Notes: generated from the letters alone by a model not told the origin. 64,000 nt of DNA from Pseudoips prasinana (GCA_951640165.1 OX621240.1:7080713-7144712); one strand, 5' to 3'. Positions 1 to 10,022 are shown, numbered from the stretch's first letter. A program made the numbers and translations.

Positions 1-176
1 GGTTCATTTTTCAGGTCAAAATTTCCAGAACGGAAGCGAGCAAACCAATAACAGGTGGTGCGTTGGTTTGTAGTGTTAGCTCCGTAAACGTCGTTGATGT
101 TGCGTGCCGCTTGTGCCGCGTTGCTGCCACGACGGTACTCATATTCCATAATTACTCGAATTTTTAACGTATCCAT
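1..176 (-). CDS. mariner transposase, N-terminal 58 codons only
   Basis: Start of a mariner transposase, the nuclear DNA-binding and cut-and-paste enzyme of Tc1/mariner elements. The frame begins with ATG at 174-176 (MDTLKIRVIMEYEYRRG...) and runs off the window edge after the residues matching positions 1-58 of the intact copy at 58575-59594. This is the N-terminal helix-turn-helix region that binds the terminal repeats. The one coding difference seen from the second copy is a silent C/T change in a Phe codon, so the protein is identical over the visible part. No stop or frameshift is present. Confidence 0.9.
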   Translation of the reverse strand, partial: MDTLKIRVIMEYEYRRGSNAAQAARNINDVYGANTTNQRTTCYWFARFRSGNFDLKNE

Positions 177-366
177 GATGACGAAAAAGATTGAAATGCG
201 ATGAAAATGTAACACTAATCAATAAAGAAATGACTACTTTTGGAAAAAAGAATCCATGTTTTTAAAATAAAATTAATTTGAAATTAGAATTCTTAGCCAA
301 ACAAAAATTATTTTGATTTGAAATAGCCAGTACTGCAGAACGGCAATTTCATAGGTAAAGACCTAA
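1..366 (-). mobile_element. mariner element, copy 1, cut by window start
   Basis: Terminal part of a mariner DNA transposon carrying its 5' terminal inverted repeat, leader and the first part of the transposase. It aligns without gaps to 59419-59784, with only two substitutions seen (near bases 18 and 334). The end reads CATAGGTAAAGACCTAA and is followed by the TA target dinucleotide at 367-368. The rest lies upstream of the window, so completeness cannot be judged. Confidence 0.93.
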
Positions 367-368
367 TA

Positions 369-1356
369 CTTGTGTATGTGAACTTGAACTGTTCCAAGTT
401 TCAGCCATCATCCGCGAAATATTCGTAAACAGGCGTTCAAAGGTTTTGCTTCACGCATTAATTTTAAGATTATTTAGTATTATATTATTTATTTGTTTAT
501 TTGGACAACCAGTATGGTGAACACATAAAAAAATTAAATGAAATAAAATATACTACGCAAAACAAAAAATGGAACATATTTTAAACATAACAAAAATTAA
601 AACATATTTATAATCAAAACAAAAATCGAAATATGTTTTTAACATAACAAAAATTAAAACAAATTTATAATCAAAACAAAAACTGAAACACATTCTTATG
701 CTTTATTTAAAAAGCAAATGACTAACATTACACTTATATGACACTAATTAAAGCCTACTTAATAAACTCAAGACATGATAATATTGATATCAATAGCAAT
801 AAAGTTGAATGGTTCTAAAAATGCATTGTACGGTATATTATTACTTCTAAGTGTAATTATCTAAGCGTTAGGTAATTGCTCTGAGCACAACTTCCGTTCT
901 AGCTGTGTCATCCATCATTAAAACCGTCTCAACTCATCAGTTTTGTAATCTACGACGCATAATTTTCAAATAACTCCTGGTGCAAATAACTCTTATAAGG
1001 CTGGTATTCAATTTACATCATATACATATTCAATAAAGGTAAATTTCTAAAGTATTTTCTCTATAATAAAAACGATAACTGTATATTGCTAATTTAGCCA
1101 TCGTAGGGCACTACGTAATCAACCGATAGATTGGGCCATAAGGAATTTTAGTAAAGAATAAATTAGCCATTTGCATTATCGTAGAAGATAGATAGTCATC
1201 GACCAAAGAACTGGGGAATTTCACGTTAATTGTAAAGGATTCTTATTACTTATTCTTAAGTATACATATATACGATACTAGTTCTTCTTGGTTAAATAAA
1301 ACAATTCGCACAAAGCAAATAAATTTCAGAATTGCGGGGGACTCAATCAATATAGG
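369..1356. other. AT-rich intergenic stretch
   Basis: No coding sequence recognised. It holds a short A-rich tandem repeat (561-697) and otherwise unassigned AT-rich sequence. Confidence 0.6.
561..697 (+). repeat. 57-bp A-rich tandem repeat, about 2.3 units
   Basis: The phrase AACATAACAAAAATTAAAAC recurs at 584 and 641, giving a 57-bp period, with a partial first unit. It may be the degraded 3' tail of a LINE, since it follows a TTTATTTGGACAACC-type sequence, but this is a guess. Confidence 0.7.
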
Positions 1357-1495
1357 TACAGACGCCAGCACACCAAGCTACCCCAATCTGTCAAATTTCC
1401 TCAATTGAAAGTGAACCTTATGCTTTTGTGATTAAGTGGAAAATCTATAAAACAAATTTGACAGATTGGAGTAGCTGGATGTGCTGGCGACTGTA
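1357..1495. mobile_element. MITE-1 foldback element
   Basis: A 139-bp non-autonomous element whose ends are inverted copies: TACAGACGCCAGCAC at the left and GTGCTGGCGACTGTA at the right, with inverted similarity continuing about 40 bp inward through CCCCAATCTGTCAAATTT. Four related copies are at 18634, 45491, 45872 and 60100. No coding capacity; the superfamily is not clear from the termini. Confidence 0.88.
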
Positions 1496-1556
1496 CAATT
1501 TGCAGACACGAAGCGTGTTCTAAATCAGAGTAAACTTGTATACGACACTTAATAGT

Positions 1557-1645
1557 TGTTCTGTGTGGGGATCAAACCCGAAACACTAGAGTAATGTGGT
1601 AGTAGCGAGGCGTCTACCTAAACCACCGCACCATACGTGGAATCA
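1557..1645 (-). mobile_element. decayed SINE-C-like tRNA head
   Basis: On the minus strand a tRNA-like segment is visible with a degenerate B box (GGGTTTGATCC, seen reversed near 1571) and a GTGCGGTGGTTTAGG-like A-box region. It resembles the element at 33480-33565. The SINE body is not recognisable. Confidence 0.5.
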
Positions 1646-1865
1646 CAATATTACGGGTTTACAACAATGGTTGTACACACTGCTACATATCAAGCTATAA
1701 AAATCCAATATAAGCTGACCTGTCATTGTTCGGAAATCCTATACAAAGCGAGATCAATTTATACTGGAAATGTATAGCTTGATGTCGACGCCCCAGAAAC
1801 AACATGCGCACGGTGATAAATATAAAATATGAATTACAAAAAAGAAATGTGGATGATTTTTTTCT

Positions 1866-1985
1866 TTTATATATACAAACGAGCTAGTAGGTCACTTGAT
1901 GGTAAGTGATCACATCACCATCGCCCATGTATGCTCCCAACACCACAGGAGTCGCAGCTGCGTTGTTTTATGTATCGCCAATAGC
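1866..1985 (+). repeat. Rep-2 fragment
   Basis: Contains the recurring phrase ACTTGATGGTAAGTGATCAC followed by CGCCCATG and CAACACCACAGGAGT. Related fragments lie at 7330-7460 and 9305-9500 in the same orientation. Probably an old non-autonomous or LINE-derived repeat. Confidence 0.6.
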
Positions 1986-2208
1986 TTTCATAGTGCGCGC
2001 TTAATAATGACTTTTATACGCAATTTATTGGTGTTTTCGATTACATTATTGTACTTTTAGCAGAGATCTGCTTCGTTACCTGCCGACGTTACCTGCTCAT
2101 AATGTTTATATATTGGTGATGGATTATTGTAATCAGTTAAGTAGTTTTTATTTAATATAACAAAATTAAACACAAAAACTGAAATCCTTTCTCTTTATAC
2201 CTAATATC

Positions 2209-2268
2209 CCGCGCAATTGTAATCTTTTTCTACATAGGTACTATAGAAAAAGATTACAATTGCGCGGG
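2209..2268. repeat. perfect 24-bp-arm hairpin
   Basis: CCCGCGCAATTGTAATCTTT and the next four bases are mirrored exactly across a 12-13 base loop, ending in AAGATTACAATTGCGCGGG. No other copy seen in this window. Confidence 0.9.
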
Positions 2269-2357
2269 TGACGGAGTCGCTAGTATTATGTAACCGATAG
2301 TTTCCGTTTTTGGGTGTGCTGTGTATCACATCATCATGAATATAAATCATCTAGCTA

Positions 2358-2411
2358 TCGATGACTTTTTTGTGTTTTAGCGGGTGTTCAAATACACAAA
2401 AAAGTCATCGA
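2358..2411. repeat. second hairpin, about 20-bp arms
   Basis: TCGATGACTTTTTTGTGT is mirrored by ACACAAAAAAGTCATCGA around a 13-base loop. It lies 90 bp from the preceding hairpin but is unrelated in sequence. Confidence 0.88.
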
Positions 2412-2482
2412 AATGCAGTGCAGTCAACTGTCGTATACTTATCAGAGATGGCGTTGCGGCGTTGTGTACCGATTGTTGTTTA

Positions 2483-2610
2483 CTAGCTGTGCCCCGCGGT
2501 TTAACCGTGTTAAACTTTATGAATTATATTAAAGAATAAATTATAATGTATAGTCTACAAGCTATGTCCCGCGGTTTCACCCGCGTTAAAGTACTTTTGG
2601 TGTACAAACA
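2483..2610 (-). mobile_element. two Helitron H1/H3 3'-end fragments
   Basis: CTAGCTGTGCCCCGCGG at 2483 and AAGCTATGTCCCGCGG near 2559 are both the reversed 3' terminus of the Helitrons described at 12644 and 37737. Only the last 60 bp or so of each is recognisable. Confidence 0.7.
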
Positions 2611-2644
2611 TAATAAATAATAAATAAAAGTTTATTCACAGTAT

Positions 2645-2667
2645 AGATAGATAGATAGATAGATTAA
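2645..2667 (-). repeat. (TAGA)n tail of LINE L-a
   Basis: About five TAGA units immediately before TTAACTCTTTATTGTACACC, the conserved LINE 3' end. It is interpreted as the tetranucleotide tail typical of CR1/L2-type LINEs. Confidence 0.75.
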
Positions 2668-2884
2668 CTCTTTATTGTACACCAATATTAAGATCTTACA
2701 TTACAGGAGCATGTTAATAAAAAGTATACAATTGGCGGTCTTATCACTAAAATGTGATCTCTTCCAGACAACCAAAGAATGGAAAATAATAGGGATTATT
2801 TAAGAGGGCAGTTGTCGGTGTACGTATACTTTGTTAACAGTACCCGTTGGTACTCAGTACAAGAGCCTACTATATATACCTACT

Positions 2885-2985
2885 ATTTACACTATATACA
2901 TACATATTATATACATACATACTATACATATACATACTATACACATACATACACACTATATAAATACATACATACCTATAATAGA
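2885..2985. repeat. (TATACATAC)n low-complexity tract in LINE 3' region
   Basis: Irregular repetition of TACATACATAC/TATACA units between the LINE stop codon and its tail. It encodes tyrosine-rich nonsense frames that should not be read as genes. Confidence 0.8.
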
Positions 2986-3033
2986 TAGAAACTTACATAT
3001 CACAATATTACCTACTTGTTCTGTCAATGTATC

Positions 3034-5112
3034 CTATAGTGATAGGTAGTAATCCTTTACACTTTTCTGGAACTTGTGTAAACTTTGGGCTTGGCGTACT
3101 GTTATTGGCAGTGCATTCCACAAACGAACACTCTGAACAGCGAAGGATTTATCAAGAAAGGTTGTGGAATGCGCTGGCATTTTTAACTTAAGATTTTCCG
3201 ATGATCGCAAAACTCTCGAATGTGACTCGTATAGAAAAGAAAACCGTTTTTTAAGGTATGAAGGAAAGGATGGAGTAAACAAAATGTTGTAGAGCAATGA
3301 AAGTATATGAGTATCCCGACGAAGGCGTATAGATAGCCACTTGAGCTTGGTACGGAATTCAGAGACATAATCATATTTGCGAAGGCCAAATATGAATCTT
3401 ATGCAGACATTTTGGAGGCGCTCAAGTTTATCAAGCTGGTTTTGGGTAAGATCCAGATAGCTGACATCTGCATAATCTAGTATTGGGAGAAGAAGGGATT
3501 CTGCGAGCGCAATTTTAGTGGTCATAGGCAGGAAATTGCGTAGTCGACGTAAAGAACCAAACGATGCGTATAGTTTACGGCTAACACACTTCATTTGAGT
3601 ATCCCAGGACAAATTGCGATCGAAAAAGATGCCGAGATTCTTAACACTTCTACTGAACTCAATTACAGTACCATCGAACGTTATTTGTGGAAGCTGTGAC
3701 CATGGCACTTTTGATATCATCCTCGGGCTACCGATTATGATGGTTTGTGTCTTGATGGGATTGACTTGAAGCCCGTATGCACGACTCCACCCACAAATTT
3801 TGTCTAAATCTGTATTTATGTGACTGACCGCAAAAGATAACCTATCTAGGGGAGTTTGGAAATATATCTGAAGGTCGTCAGCATAAAGGTGGTAGGAGGA
3901 GACAAGTTGATTAGAGATAGAATTTATAAAAATTGCAAAAAGTAAAGGAGATAAAACGCCACCCTGAGGAACGCCTGCAGTTGTGTTGCACCAAGAGGAA
4001 CGAGTGTCATCGATACAAATAGACTGCCGGCGGCCAGACAGGTAACTACGAAACCAGTCAATGACCGTTGGAGATACGTTAAGAGAGCGCAAGATTCCAA
4101 GTAGTATGTCAAAATCTACGGTATTAAACGCATTGCTGAAATCCAGAAGAGTAAGCACTGTCAGTTCTCCGCGCTCCATGCTAGATCTTATGTCCTCCGT
4201 AATATGGACCAGGGCCATGGTCGTACTGTGTCCAGGACGGAAACCGGATTGGTAAGGATTGAGGAGATTATTTTTGGTAAGAAAGGTACTAAACTGATTA
4301 TAAATGAGGCGTTCCAGGACTTTGGAGAGGAAAGGTAATATGGAAATTGGGCGATAATCGGAAAAGGATGTGGGGTTGGATTTTTTGGGGAGAGGAATAA
4401 TTTTAGCATCTTTCCATAAAGCTGGAAAAATGCCAAGCGTAATAGAAGAATTTAGGATATGGCAAATAATAGGAAGGATTTCATTGAGGATAGGAAGGAC
4501 CATATTACGGGTAATACTATCGTTTCCGACTGCATTTGATGAAATGGATTCGACACTCTTCTTAACGTCACAAGCAGAAAATTGACTAAAAGTAAAGGAA
4601 GTGTAATTGGGAGTAGGAATCGATGAAAGAGAATTTAAGGTACTAGTTTTGGTTGCCCTGTTGAAATTGGGCGAAGCAGAGAAGTGTTTATTCAAAGAAT
4701 TAACATCAAAGTTTTTTGGAATAGCGTTATTTTGAGCTTTTCCTACTCCCAAAGAACGTAGAAATTTCCATATTTTTGCAGGATCTCCATTTTCAATGGA
4801 GCTGTGGATGTGTTGGCGTTGTGCACTCCTACACACCTTATTACAATGATTTCGTAAGTTGATATATTTCTCCCGATTGAAGTCGTTAGGTCTACTCCTA
4901 AAACGAGATTTGGCAGAGGCTTTTTTGTCCAAAAGTATTTTTATTTCCCCGGATAGCCATGGCGCAGGTAAATGTTTCACTCTGATGGCACGACTCGGAG
5001 CATGTACATCGTAGAGGTTAATAATTGTTTTGTTAAATATTTGCACCTTTTCGTCAATCGACTCTGCAGCTATTAAAGATGACCAGTCAATGCTGTTAGC
5101 ATAGCAGTATAT
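3034..5112 (-). CDS. LINE reverse transcriptase, 5'-truncated ORF2
   Basis: Reverse transcriptase that would prime cDNA synthesis at the target site. The frame is open for about 690 codons from the stop at 5113-5115 to TAA at 3034 and has no authentic start; counting from the GTG at 5046, residue 1 reads MQIFNKTIIN. RT motifs are in order: DYRPISILP (230-238), QSGFRPGHST (266-275), LLDFSNAFNTVD (300-311), GVPQGGVLSPLLF (358-370) and the catalytic YADDLQIY (388-395). A conserved C-terminal region follows to DYYLSL at 670. The upstream in-frame part (ANSIDWSSLI) probably ends the lost endonuclease domain. No internal stop or frameshift is seen, so the copy is young, but without endonuclease it is unlikely to be active. 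Confidence 0.9.
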   Translation of the reverse strand: MYCYANSIDWSSLIAAESIDEKVQIFNKTIINLYDVHAPSRAIRVKHLPAPWLSGEIKILLDKKASAKSRFRSRPNDFNREKYINLRNHCNKVCRSAQRQHIHSSIENGDPAKIWKFLRSLGVGKAQNNAIPKNFDVNSLNKHFSASPNFNRATKTSTLNSLSSIPTPNYTSFTFSQFSACDVKKSVESISSNAVGNDSITRNMVLPILNEILPIICHILNSSITLGIFPALWKDAKIIPLPKKSNPTSFSDYRPISILPFLSKVLERLIYNQFSTFLTKNNLLNPYQSGFRPGHSTTMALVHITEDIRSSMERGELTVLTLLDFSNAFNTVDFDILLGILRSLNVSPTVIDWFRSYLSGRRQSICIDDTRSSWCNTTAGVPQGGVLSPLLFAIFINSISNQLVSSYHLYADDLQIYFQTPLDRLSFAVSHINTDLDKICGWSRAYGLQVNPIKTQTIIIGSPRMISKVPWSQLPQITFDGTVIEFSRSVKNLGIFFDRNLSWDTQMKCVSRKLYASFGSLRRLRNFLPMTTKIALAESLLLPILDYADVSYLDLTQNQLDKLERLQNVCIRFIFGLRKYDYVSEFRTKLKWLSIRLRRDTHILSLLYNILFTPSFPSYLKKRFSFLYESHSRVLRSSENLKLKMPAHSTTFLDKSFAVQSVRLWNALPITVRQAQSLHKFQKSVKDYYLSL

Positions 5113-5303
5113 TCAAATCTTTAACAACAAATTTGGTACATCTGCCAAACTGCAAAACAGTTTGTTGGCAGTTGTAGCTCCCGTTTTTATATCTCTTAAA
5201 CAACTAATTACAAAATGATTAAAATATAGAGAGAAGCAAATAAATAAAAAAAAACAAATCAAAAACAAAAAAAAGACAATCAAAAATATTAAATTAATAT
5301 TTG

Positions 5304-5462
5304 TTACTTAATACAAATTATATTATTATTAATTTTATAACGTTGTAGGCTCATGAGATTTTTAATTTCGACAGCAAACAGTATTCCCACAGAAACCAAC
5401 CACAAAGCAACAAAACCTACCAAGAACGTCGTCAGCGAGAATCCTGACGTACCCAGATCCAT
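5304..5462 (-). CDS. candidate 52-residue membrane peptide or captured exon
   Basis: A short minus-strand frame starting at ATG 5460-5462 with a strong start context (A at -3, G at +4). It begins MDLGTSGFSLTTFLVGFVAL and has one hydrophobic span (about residues 9-31, ending ILFAVEIKN), then turns into AT-rich low-complexity sequence before TAA at 5304. A possible splice donor (TTG/GTAGGT) lies within codons 14-16. It does not match any repeat family seen here and is flanked by Helitron scraps. It could be a first coding exon, a gene fragment captured by a Helitron, or chance. I do not recognise a family. Confidence 0.3.
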   Translation of the reverse strand: MDLGTSGFSLTTFLVGFVALWLVSVGILFAVEIKNLMSLQRYKINNNIICIK

Positions 5463-5489
5463 AGTCATACATGCGTACATATGTATAGC

Positions 5490-5935
5490 TATACATCTAT
5501 ACTCACAAAATTTCGCACTTATAATATTAGAAGGATGTGTACCTCTAGCGGGTTTAGCAGTGCACGCCGGAATAGCTCGCAGATGGTAGATTTTTTCCTA
5601 CTTACTTGACACTTTTTATTATATTTTGGACAATTCACACAATATCTTTATAAATTGTCGCCTTTGTGTTATTCTGATGTATAAGCTATATTATTGTAAC
5701 GTTACATTAAAATCCATTTAATAGTTTTTACGTGAAATAGTAACAAACATCCATCCATACATACAAACATTCGCATTTATAATATTAGTAGGATGTGTTA
5801 ATCCAGGGTGTCAGCTAATTACATACAAAATTTTATCAAAATCGCTGTAGCCGTTTAGACGTGAAAATGTCACAAACATACACATTCACACACTCACAAA
5901 CTTTTGCCATTATAATATTAGTGTGATGTGACTTT
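5490..5935 (-). mobile_element. cluster of Helitron H3-type fragments
   Basis: Three partial copies of the reversed Helitron 5' region occur: CGCACTTATAATATTAGAAG near 5513, CGCATTTATAATATTAGTAG near 5771, and a longer piece from about 5798 (AATCCAGGGTGTCAGCTAAT) to TTATAATATTAGTGTGATG near 5928. The 3' CTAG ends are missing. Confidence 0.7.
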
Positions 5936-5939
5936 CTTA

Positions 5940-6440
5940 ATTTTCCAATGCGCATGGAAATTTCTCAGAGCCGAGACGAACACACGTCGCACAAAAACCG
6001 AGCCACACTTCATGTATTAGAAAATAAATATCATCTGAATTTTTGTTCATAAGTATTACTGATGTTGTAATAGTTATTCTTCTTTTCGTGGCTTTTTTCA
6101 TCCAACGAATCAAATATCATAAAAAGGCGTTCTGGAGTTATTACAACAAATTACTTTAATTATCATCAGTCGTAAGGTATTCGACATCTACTGAATACAT
6201 GGTTTAAATAAGCATATATGGTCGCTATGTTGATTTTGTACGGGGAACTCGTACTTACGCTAGAACACATCTATTGATCGAGGTTTACGCGCGAGTAATC
6301 TTACGCCACGTAATCCTTTCAGTGCTGGTCACATTATTCAACAACAAAAAAAAATTAAAGCCATTACGTCAAGTACAGAATAATCTCAATGAAACAGACA
6401 CCATGTATGTGATTGTCTTTATTGAGATATAAAAACAAGA
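5940..6440. other. unassigned intergenic sequence
   Basis: No gene or repeated family recognised. Confidence 0.5.
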
Positions 6441-6442
6441 AA

Positions 6443-6700
6443 CGGGCAGAGGTTGGTAGATACGCTGCCTTTCACGCCGCAGGTCGTGGGTTCGATTCCC
6501 ACTCGGGACAGATATTTGTGTACATGAACATGTCTGTTTGCCCTGAGTCTGGGTGTAAATTAACTATATAAGTATGTATTTACAAAAGAAATATAGTATA
6601 TGTAGTATGTCAGTTATTTGGTATCCATAGTACAAGCTCTGCTTAGTTTGGGATCAGATAACCGTGTGTGAATAATGTCCCAGAATATTATTATTATATA
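6443..6700 (+). mobile_element. SINE-B, near full length
   Basis: tRNA-derived SINE. The head has an A-box-like GAGGTTGGTAGATACGC and a perfect B box GGTTCGATTCC (about 6489). The body ACATGTCTGTTTGCCCTGAG follows, then the 3' module CCATAGTACAAGCTCTGCTT and an (ATT)n tail. Transcription by RNA polymerase III from the internal boxes is expected for the class. Confidence 0.85.
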
Positions 6701-6960
6701 AAAAAGATCATGAATTTTCCTCAAAATAGATTTTTGATAAACATGATTCTTGAAAAATACCAGTGAACTTGAGAACTTCCTCCTTTTGAAGTCGGTTAAA
6801 TATTGGACTATCCCCAACGTGCATAGTTAAGTTAATTAAAAAGAAGGTAAACTATAAATTGGCTTGATAGTACTTTACAGATAGTGGCGGGAACCAATTT
6901 AAATGCACATTAACCTTTCATATTTCTTGATTAATGGCTGAAAATTGATATTGATTTTCA

Positions 6961-7078
6961 TAAGCTAGAAAGAAAATTAATTTTAATTTTTACGTCTCTT
7001 ACTCTAATTATGTAAGAACATCACATAATTCAATATCCTTTAGACGTGAAAATTAAAATTAATTTTCTATCTAGCTTA
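6961..7078. repeat. palindromic element with about 35-bp arms
   Basis: AAGCTAGAAAGAAAATTAAT continues to ACGTCT and is mirrored by AGACGTGAAAATTAAAATT ending ATCTAGCTT, around a roughly 45-base centre. Looks like a small MITE; no second copy seen. Confidence 0.8.
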
Positions 7079-7329
7079 TTATATTAATTATTACTAAATA
7101 ACTGGAGTTCACAATATTGCTAAATAAGTAATCAATTCTGATTTAAAATAAATAATTGTCTGAGGTAGACTATAATTCATTCATTCAATCAGTGGTGTCA
7201 ACACTCCAAACCTAACACCATTCTCGCCAAATGGTTTTTGGATGAACATGAACCCTTGAAATTGGACAACCCTACGTGTACGCTACTCATAAAGGAGGTA
7301 AACTATTTAAGTTGTATTAGTGGTTACAG

Positions 7330-7470
7330 ATATTTTTTTTACATATCAGAGGGCGACAAACGAGCAAGTGGGTCACCTGATGACAAGTGATCAGCGCCGC
7401 CCATGGACACTTGCAACACCAGAAGAGTCACTGGTGTGTTGCTGGCTTTTAAGAGTCAGCAAACAAGTGT
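7330..7470 (+). repeat. Rep-2 fragment
   Basis: GTGGGTCACCTGATGACAAG and GCCGCCCATGGACACTTGCA identify the same repeat as at 1866 and 9305. The open frame across it has no protein-like character. Confidence 0.65.
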
Positions 7471-7624
7471 TACTGACCCTACCCCCCACCTCGATGAGCT
7501 CTCGCGACCTTTCTCACACGCGGAAACTAAACATTAAGTTATTAATGTTATTAAAGAATGTATTCTGTAAGGTGACTTCCCCAATCAGGCTGCTGTTTGA
7601 GCGAATGAACGCTATGCCCAGGTA

Positions 7625-7890
7625 GGGTAGTAGTAAGGGTCTTAGTAGTAGATAGTAACAGGAACCAATTTCTGTCACTTTTCATATTTTCTTAACGCCA
7701 ATTTTTGCTTATAAAATTGGCATATTATAACTATAAGCGATAATACTACCGTTTTATTGATAACACTGTTAAAATTCGAAGGAAATTAATTTTAATTGAA
7801 CGTGTAGGTAGATGATGTCAAACGACGTCATTTGCTTATATTGTTTTTTTTTTAAATTGTTATTTCTGTAAACTATTTTTGGTGTATTGG
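7625..7890 (+). repeat. paired degenerate repeat, unit 1
   Basis: Shares an ordered set of phrases with 8680-8940: a CGCCAATTTT...TTATAA segment, TATAACTATAAGCG versus TATAATTATAAGCG, a TTTATTG...GATA segment, GAAATTAATTTTAATTGAAC and GATGTCAAACGACGTCATTT. Confidence 0.65.
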
Positions 7891-8679
7891 TAGTAAGAGA
7901 TAGTGATAGGAACAAAGGAGACGGGGATTTCAGGGCCTGACTGTAATAAGTTGAGATATGGTTTAAAAAAAGCGTTATAGTTTTCTATTTCAAACTGTAA
8001 AAAATTGACCCAATTTACAATCTGGAAAACGAAAATCTCAAAATAAGTTTATTTCACGAATTAAATTGGTTGTTGATTACTACAATCGATTAACGTCAAT
8101 GAGTTCAAACAATGTAATATAAATCCTCTTGCACCAGACACCAGGTAACCGATTAAATCATAATAATTATTAAATACATTAACGCCATGTCAACAATAAA
8201 AAATAAAATATCAACAAAATAAATAGAAATCATAATATCGGTTATCGTTCAAATCGATTTATTAGTTTTTGGCAACTATATATTTAATCTATGCTGACAG
8301 TGACTGGTGACAGATTTTGAATCCTAATCTATGATCGGTCACTCGTTTCTCGTATAGTTTAGTGCGTGTGTGATTTGAGTATTTTTTATTGTTTTATTTA
8401 TATATCCCTCGACAACTGCATTCTCTCTACGGACTTCTGATATTGCTTAACGTGTACGACTTTTGCTAACATACTGGACACGGATAACTATTAAATAGCA
8501 ATCGCCCTTAAAAAACAGCTGTTTAGTATAGGTTGGTACATAACCTCTCTATTGACTAAATCTTTTATTACTCTGCTCATAGATTGAAGAAATCCATGGA
8601 TTTTTTAGTGATTGGCTGATAATTTATAGACCCATTAATTGACACTACTTTTATCTTTTTACATCCGAGCCCAATATTG
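7891..8679. other. unassigned AT-rich sequence
   Basis: No gene, tRNA-like box or recognised repeat. Confidence 0.5.
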
Positions 8680-8940
8680 TAAGAAAACGTTTCCGTCTCC
8701 TTTAAGTCATCGTTCACATTTTTTTGACGCCAATTTTCTGTTTATAATGACCATAATCGTTAAAATTATACGCAAAAAAATGGCGTAGTATAATTATAAG
8801 CGCTGTTATTACAACTTTATTGGTTTTACTGATAGAACTTGTAGAAAATTAATTGTAACGACACGTGTAGTGTATGTCAAGCGATGTCATTTATTTTATT
8901 TATTGTTCTTTTTAAAATGATCTGTAAAATTGTAATGGTA
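8680..8940 (+). repeat. paired degenerate repeat, unit 2
   Basis: Second copy of the repeat at 7625-7890, about 1.05 kb downstream in the same orientation, with similar spacing between the shared phrases (for example GTCAAGCGATGTCATTTATT). Confidence 0.65.
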
Positions 8941-8951
8941 CCTACTTATTT

Positions 8952-9190
8952 ATCTTATGGGCTGTGGTTACCCTAGTGTCGGAGTTGTTCAAGCCGCTCA
9001 GTAGGCCTGTGACATGGCTTAACGACTGTTGTCTAATGACTACAACCGGGATCGACAGCTTAACGTGCTCTCCGAAGCATGGAGACGTTCAGAAATTAAA
9101 CCACTTTGGTGGTCACCCATCTATGGACTGACCACGAGCCTAGTTGCTTGACCTCGCCGATCACTTACGAACCAGTGAGACCTTTTAGCA
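8952..9190 (+). repeat. Rep-1 copy
   Basis: A roughly 235-bp unit beginning TTATCTTATGGGCTGTGG and including TTAACGACTGTTGTCTAATG, CTACAACCGGGATCGACAGC and CATCTATGGACTGACC. Other copies: 16252, 20215(-), 38858, 43300 and 49170(-). The unit boundaries are repeatable. Function unknown; probably part of a LINE or a non-autonomous element. Confidence 0.8.
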
Positions 9191-9304
9191 ATATCGTATT
9201 AGTTGGTTATAGTTAAAGAGAATGCTATTATTTAAAAAGAAACGTATAAAATATATTCATTCGCATCAGAGAAAAATATTGCTTTCAGAGTTAGTGAACT
9301 TTTT

Positions 9305-9500
9305 TTATAATACCAAGGCGGCAAAAAAGCATGTCTCACCTGATGGTACGTGGTTACTGTAGTCTATGACGCTTGCAAAATTCATGACATCACACAAAGG
9401 TTCCCGATCCTTACTCCCGTCTATTACCTAGGATCACAACATTCTATCACTTGGTGTTGCAAATCGTAACATATCCGACTTCGATATGACGCATGAGTAT
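9305..9500 (+). repeat. Rep-2 fragment
   Basis: CAAGGCGGCAAAAAAGCATG and TCACCTGATGGTACGTGG match the start of the Rep-2 fragments at 1866 and 7330; the rest is diverged. Confidence 0.55.
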
Positions 9501-9649
9501 TTGAAAAAGAACTGTTATGCCCACTTACCATTGAAGTGACTTGGATAACATTATTTTGGATGGATTTCAGCATCGATCGGTACAACTATACCGCTATCGA
9601 AAGCACTTTGTTTGAACCAGTTATTGCCATAATCCGAGAACCAATCTCT

Positions 9650-9835
9650 GGCACACCGCACTACGACGGGCCTCTTGGCATGGTTGGAAAATGCTTGCTT
9701 TTCACACTGGAGGTTGTGGGGATTCCCACCCATGACAGATATTTGTGTGCATGAACATGTCTGTTTGTCCTGAGTCTGGGTGTAATTATCTATATAAGTG
9801 TGTATTTACAAAAGAAAAGTATATGTTATAAATAT
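9650..9835 (+). mobile_element. SINE-B, 3'-truncated
   Basis: tRNA-like head with GGCATGGTTGGAAAATGC (A box) and a mutated B box (GGGGATTCCCACC), then the SINE-B body GAACATGTCTGTTTGTCCTG. The copy stops after TATTTACAAAAGAAAAGTAT, lacking the 3' module. Confidence 0.78.
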
Positions 9836-10022
9836 TTTTGTCCCTGCCCGTTTGTCCCGCGTAATACTTCGGGTTAAAAGATCGGGTTATTATTTTTTTC
9901 ATAGCCTTGACCAAAAAATCCACAATAACGTAGCTTTCTATTGGTGAAATAATTTAGAGTATCGGTTCAGAAGATCCAGAGATTACCCCTTACAACGTCA
10001 CAAACTCACAAACGTTACCTGT

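Larger units (their letters stand above)
2644..5115 (-). mobile_element. 5'-truncated LINE (non-LTR retrotransposon), L-a
   Basis: A single LINE copy on the minus strand. Its 3' tail is the TAGATAGATAGA microsatellite at 2645-2667. Next come a 3' UTR with the motif TTGGCGGTCTTATCACT, then the pol frame, which ends at an upstream stop near 5113. The endonuclease half is absent. 3' ends of the same family occur at 50289, 57590 and 60370. Clade not fixed by eye: CR1/L2/Jockey-like by RT motifs. Confidence 0.85.

Noticed and set aside
2779..3049. Tyr/Thr/His-rich frames
   Set aside because: Produced by the TACATACA tract in the LINE 3' region.
6480..6510. Possible tRNA gene by B box GGTTCGATTCC
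   Set aside because: Part of SINE-B; followed by the SINE body and tail, and the acceptor arm does not pair.
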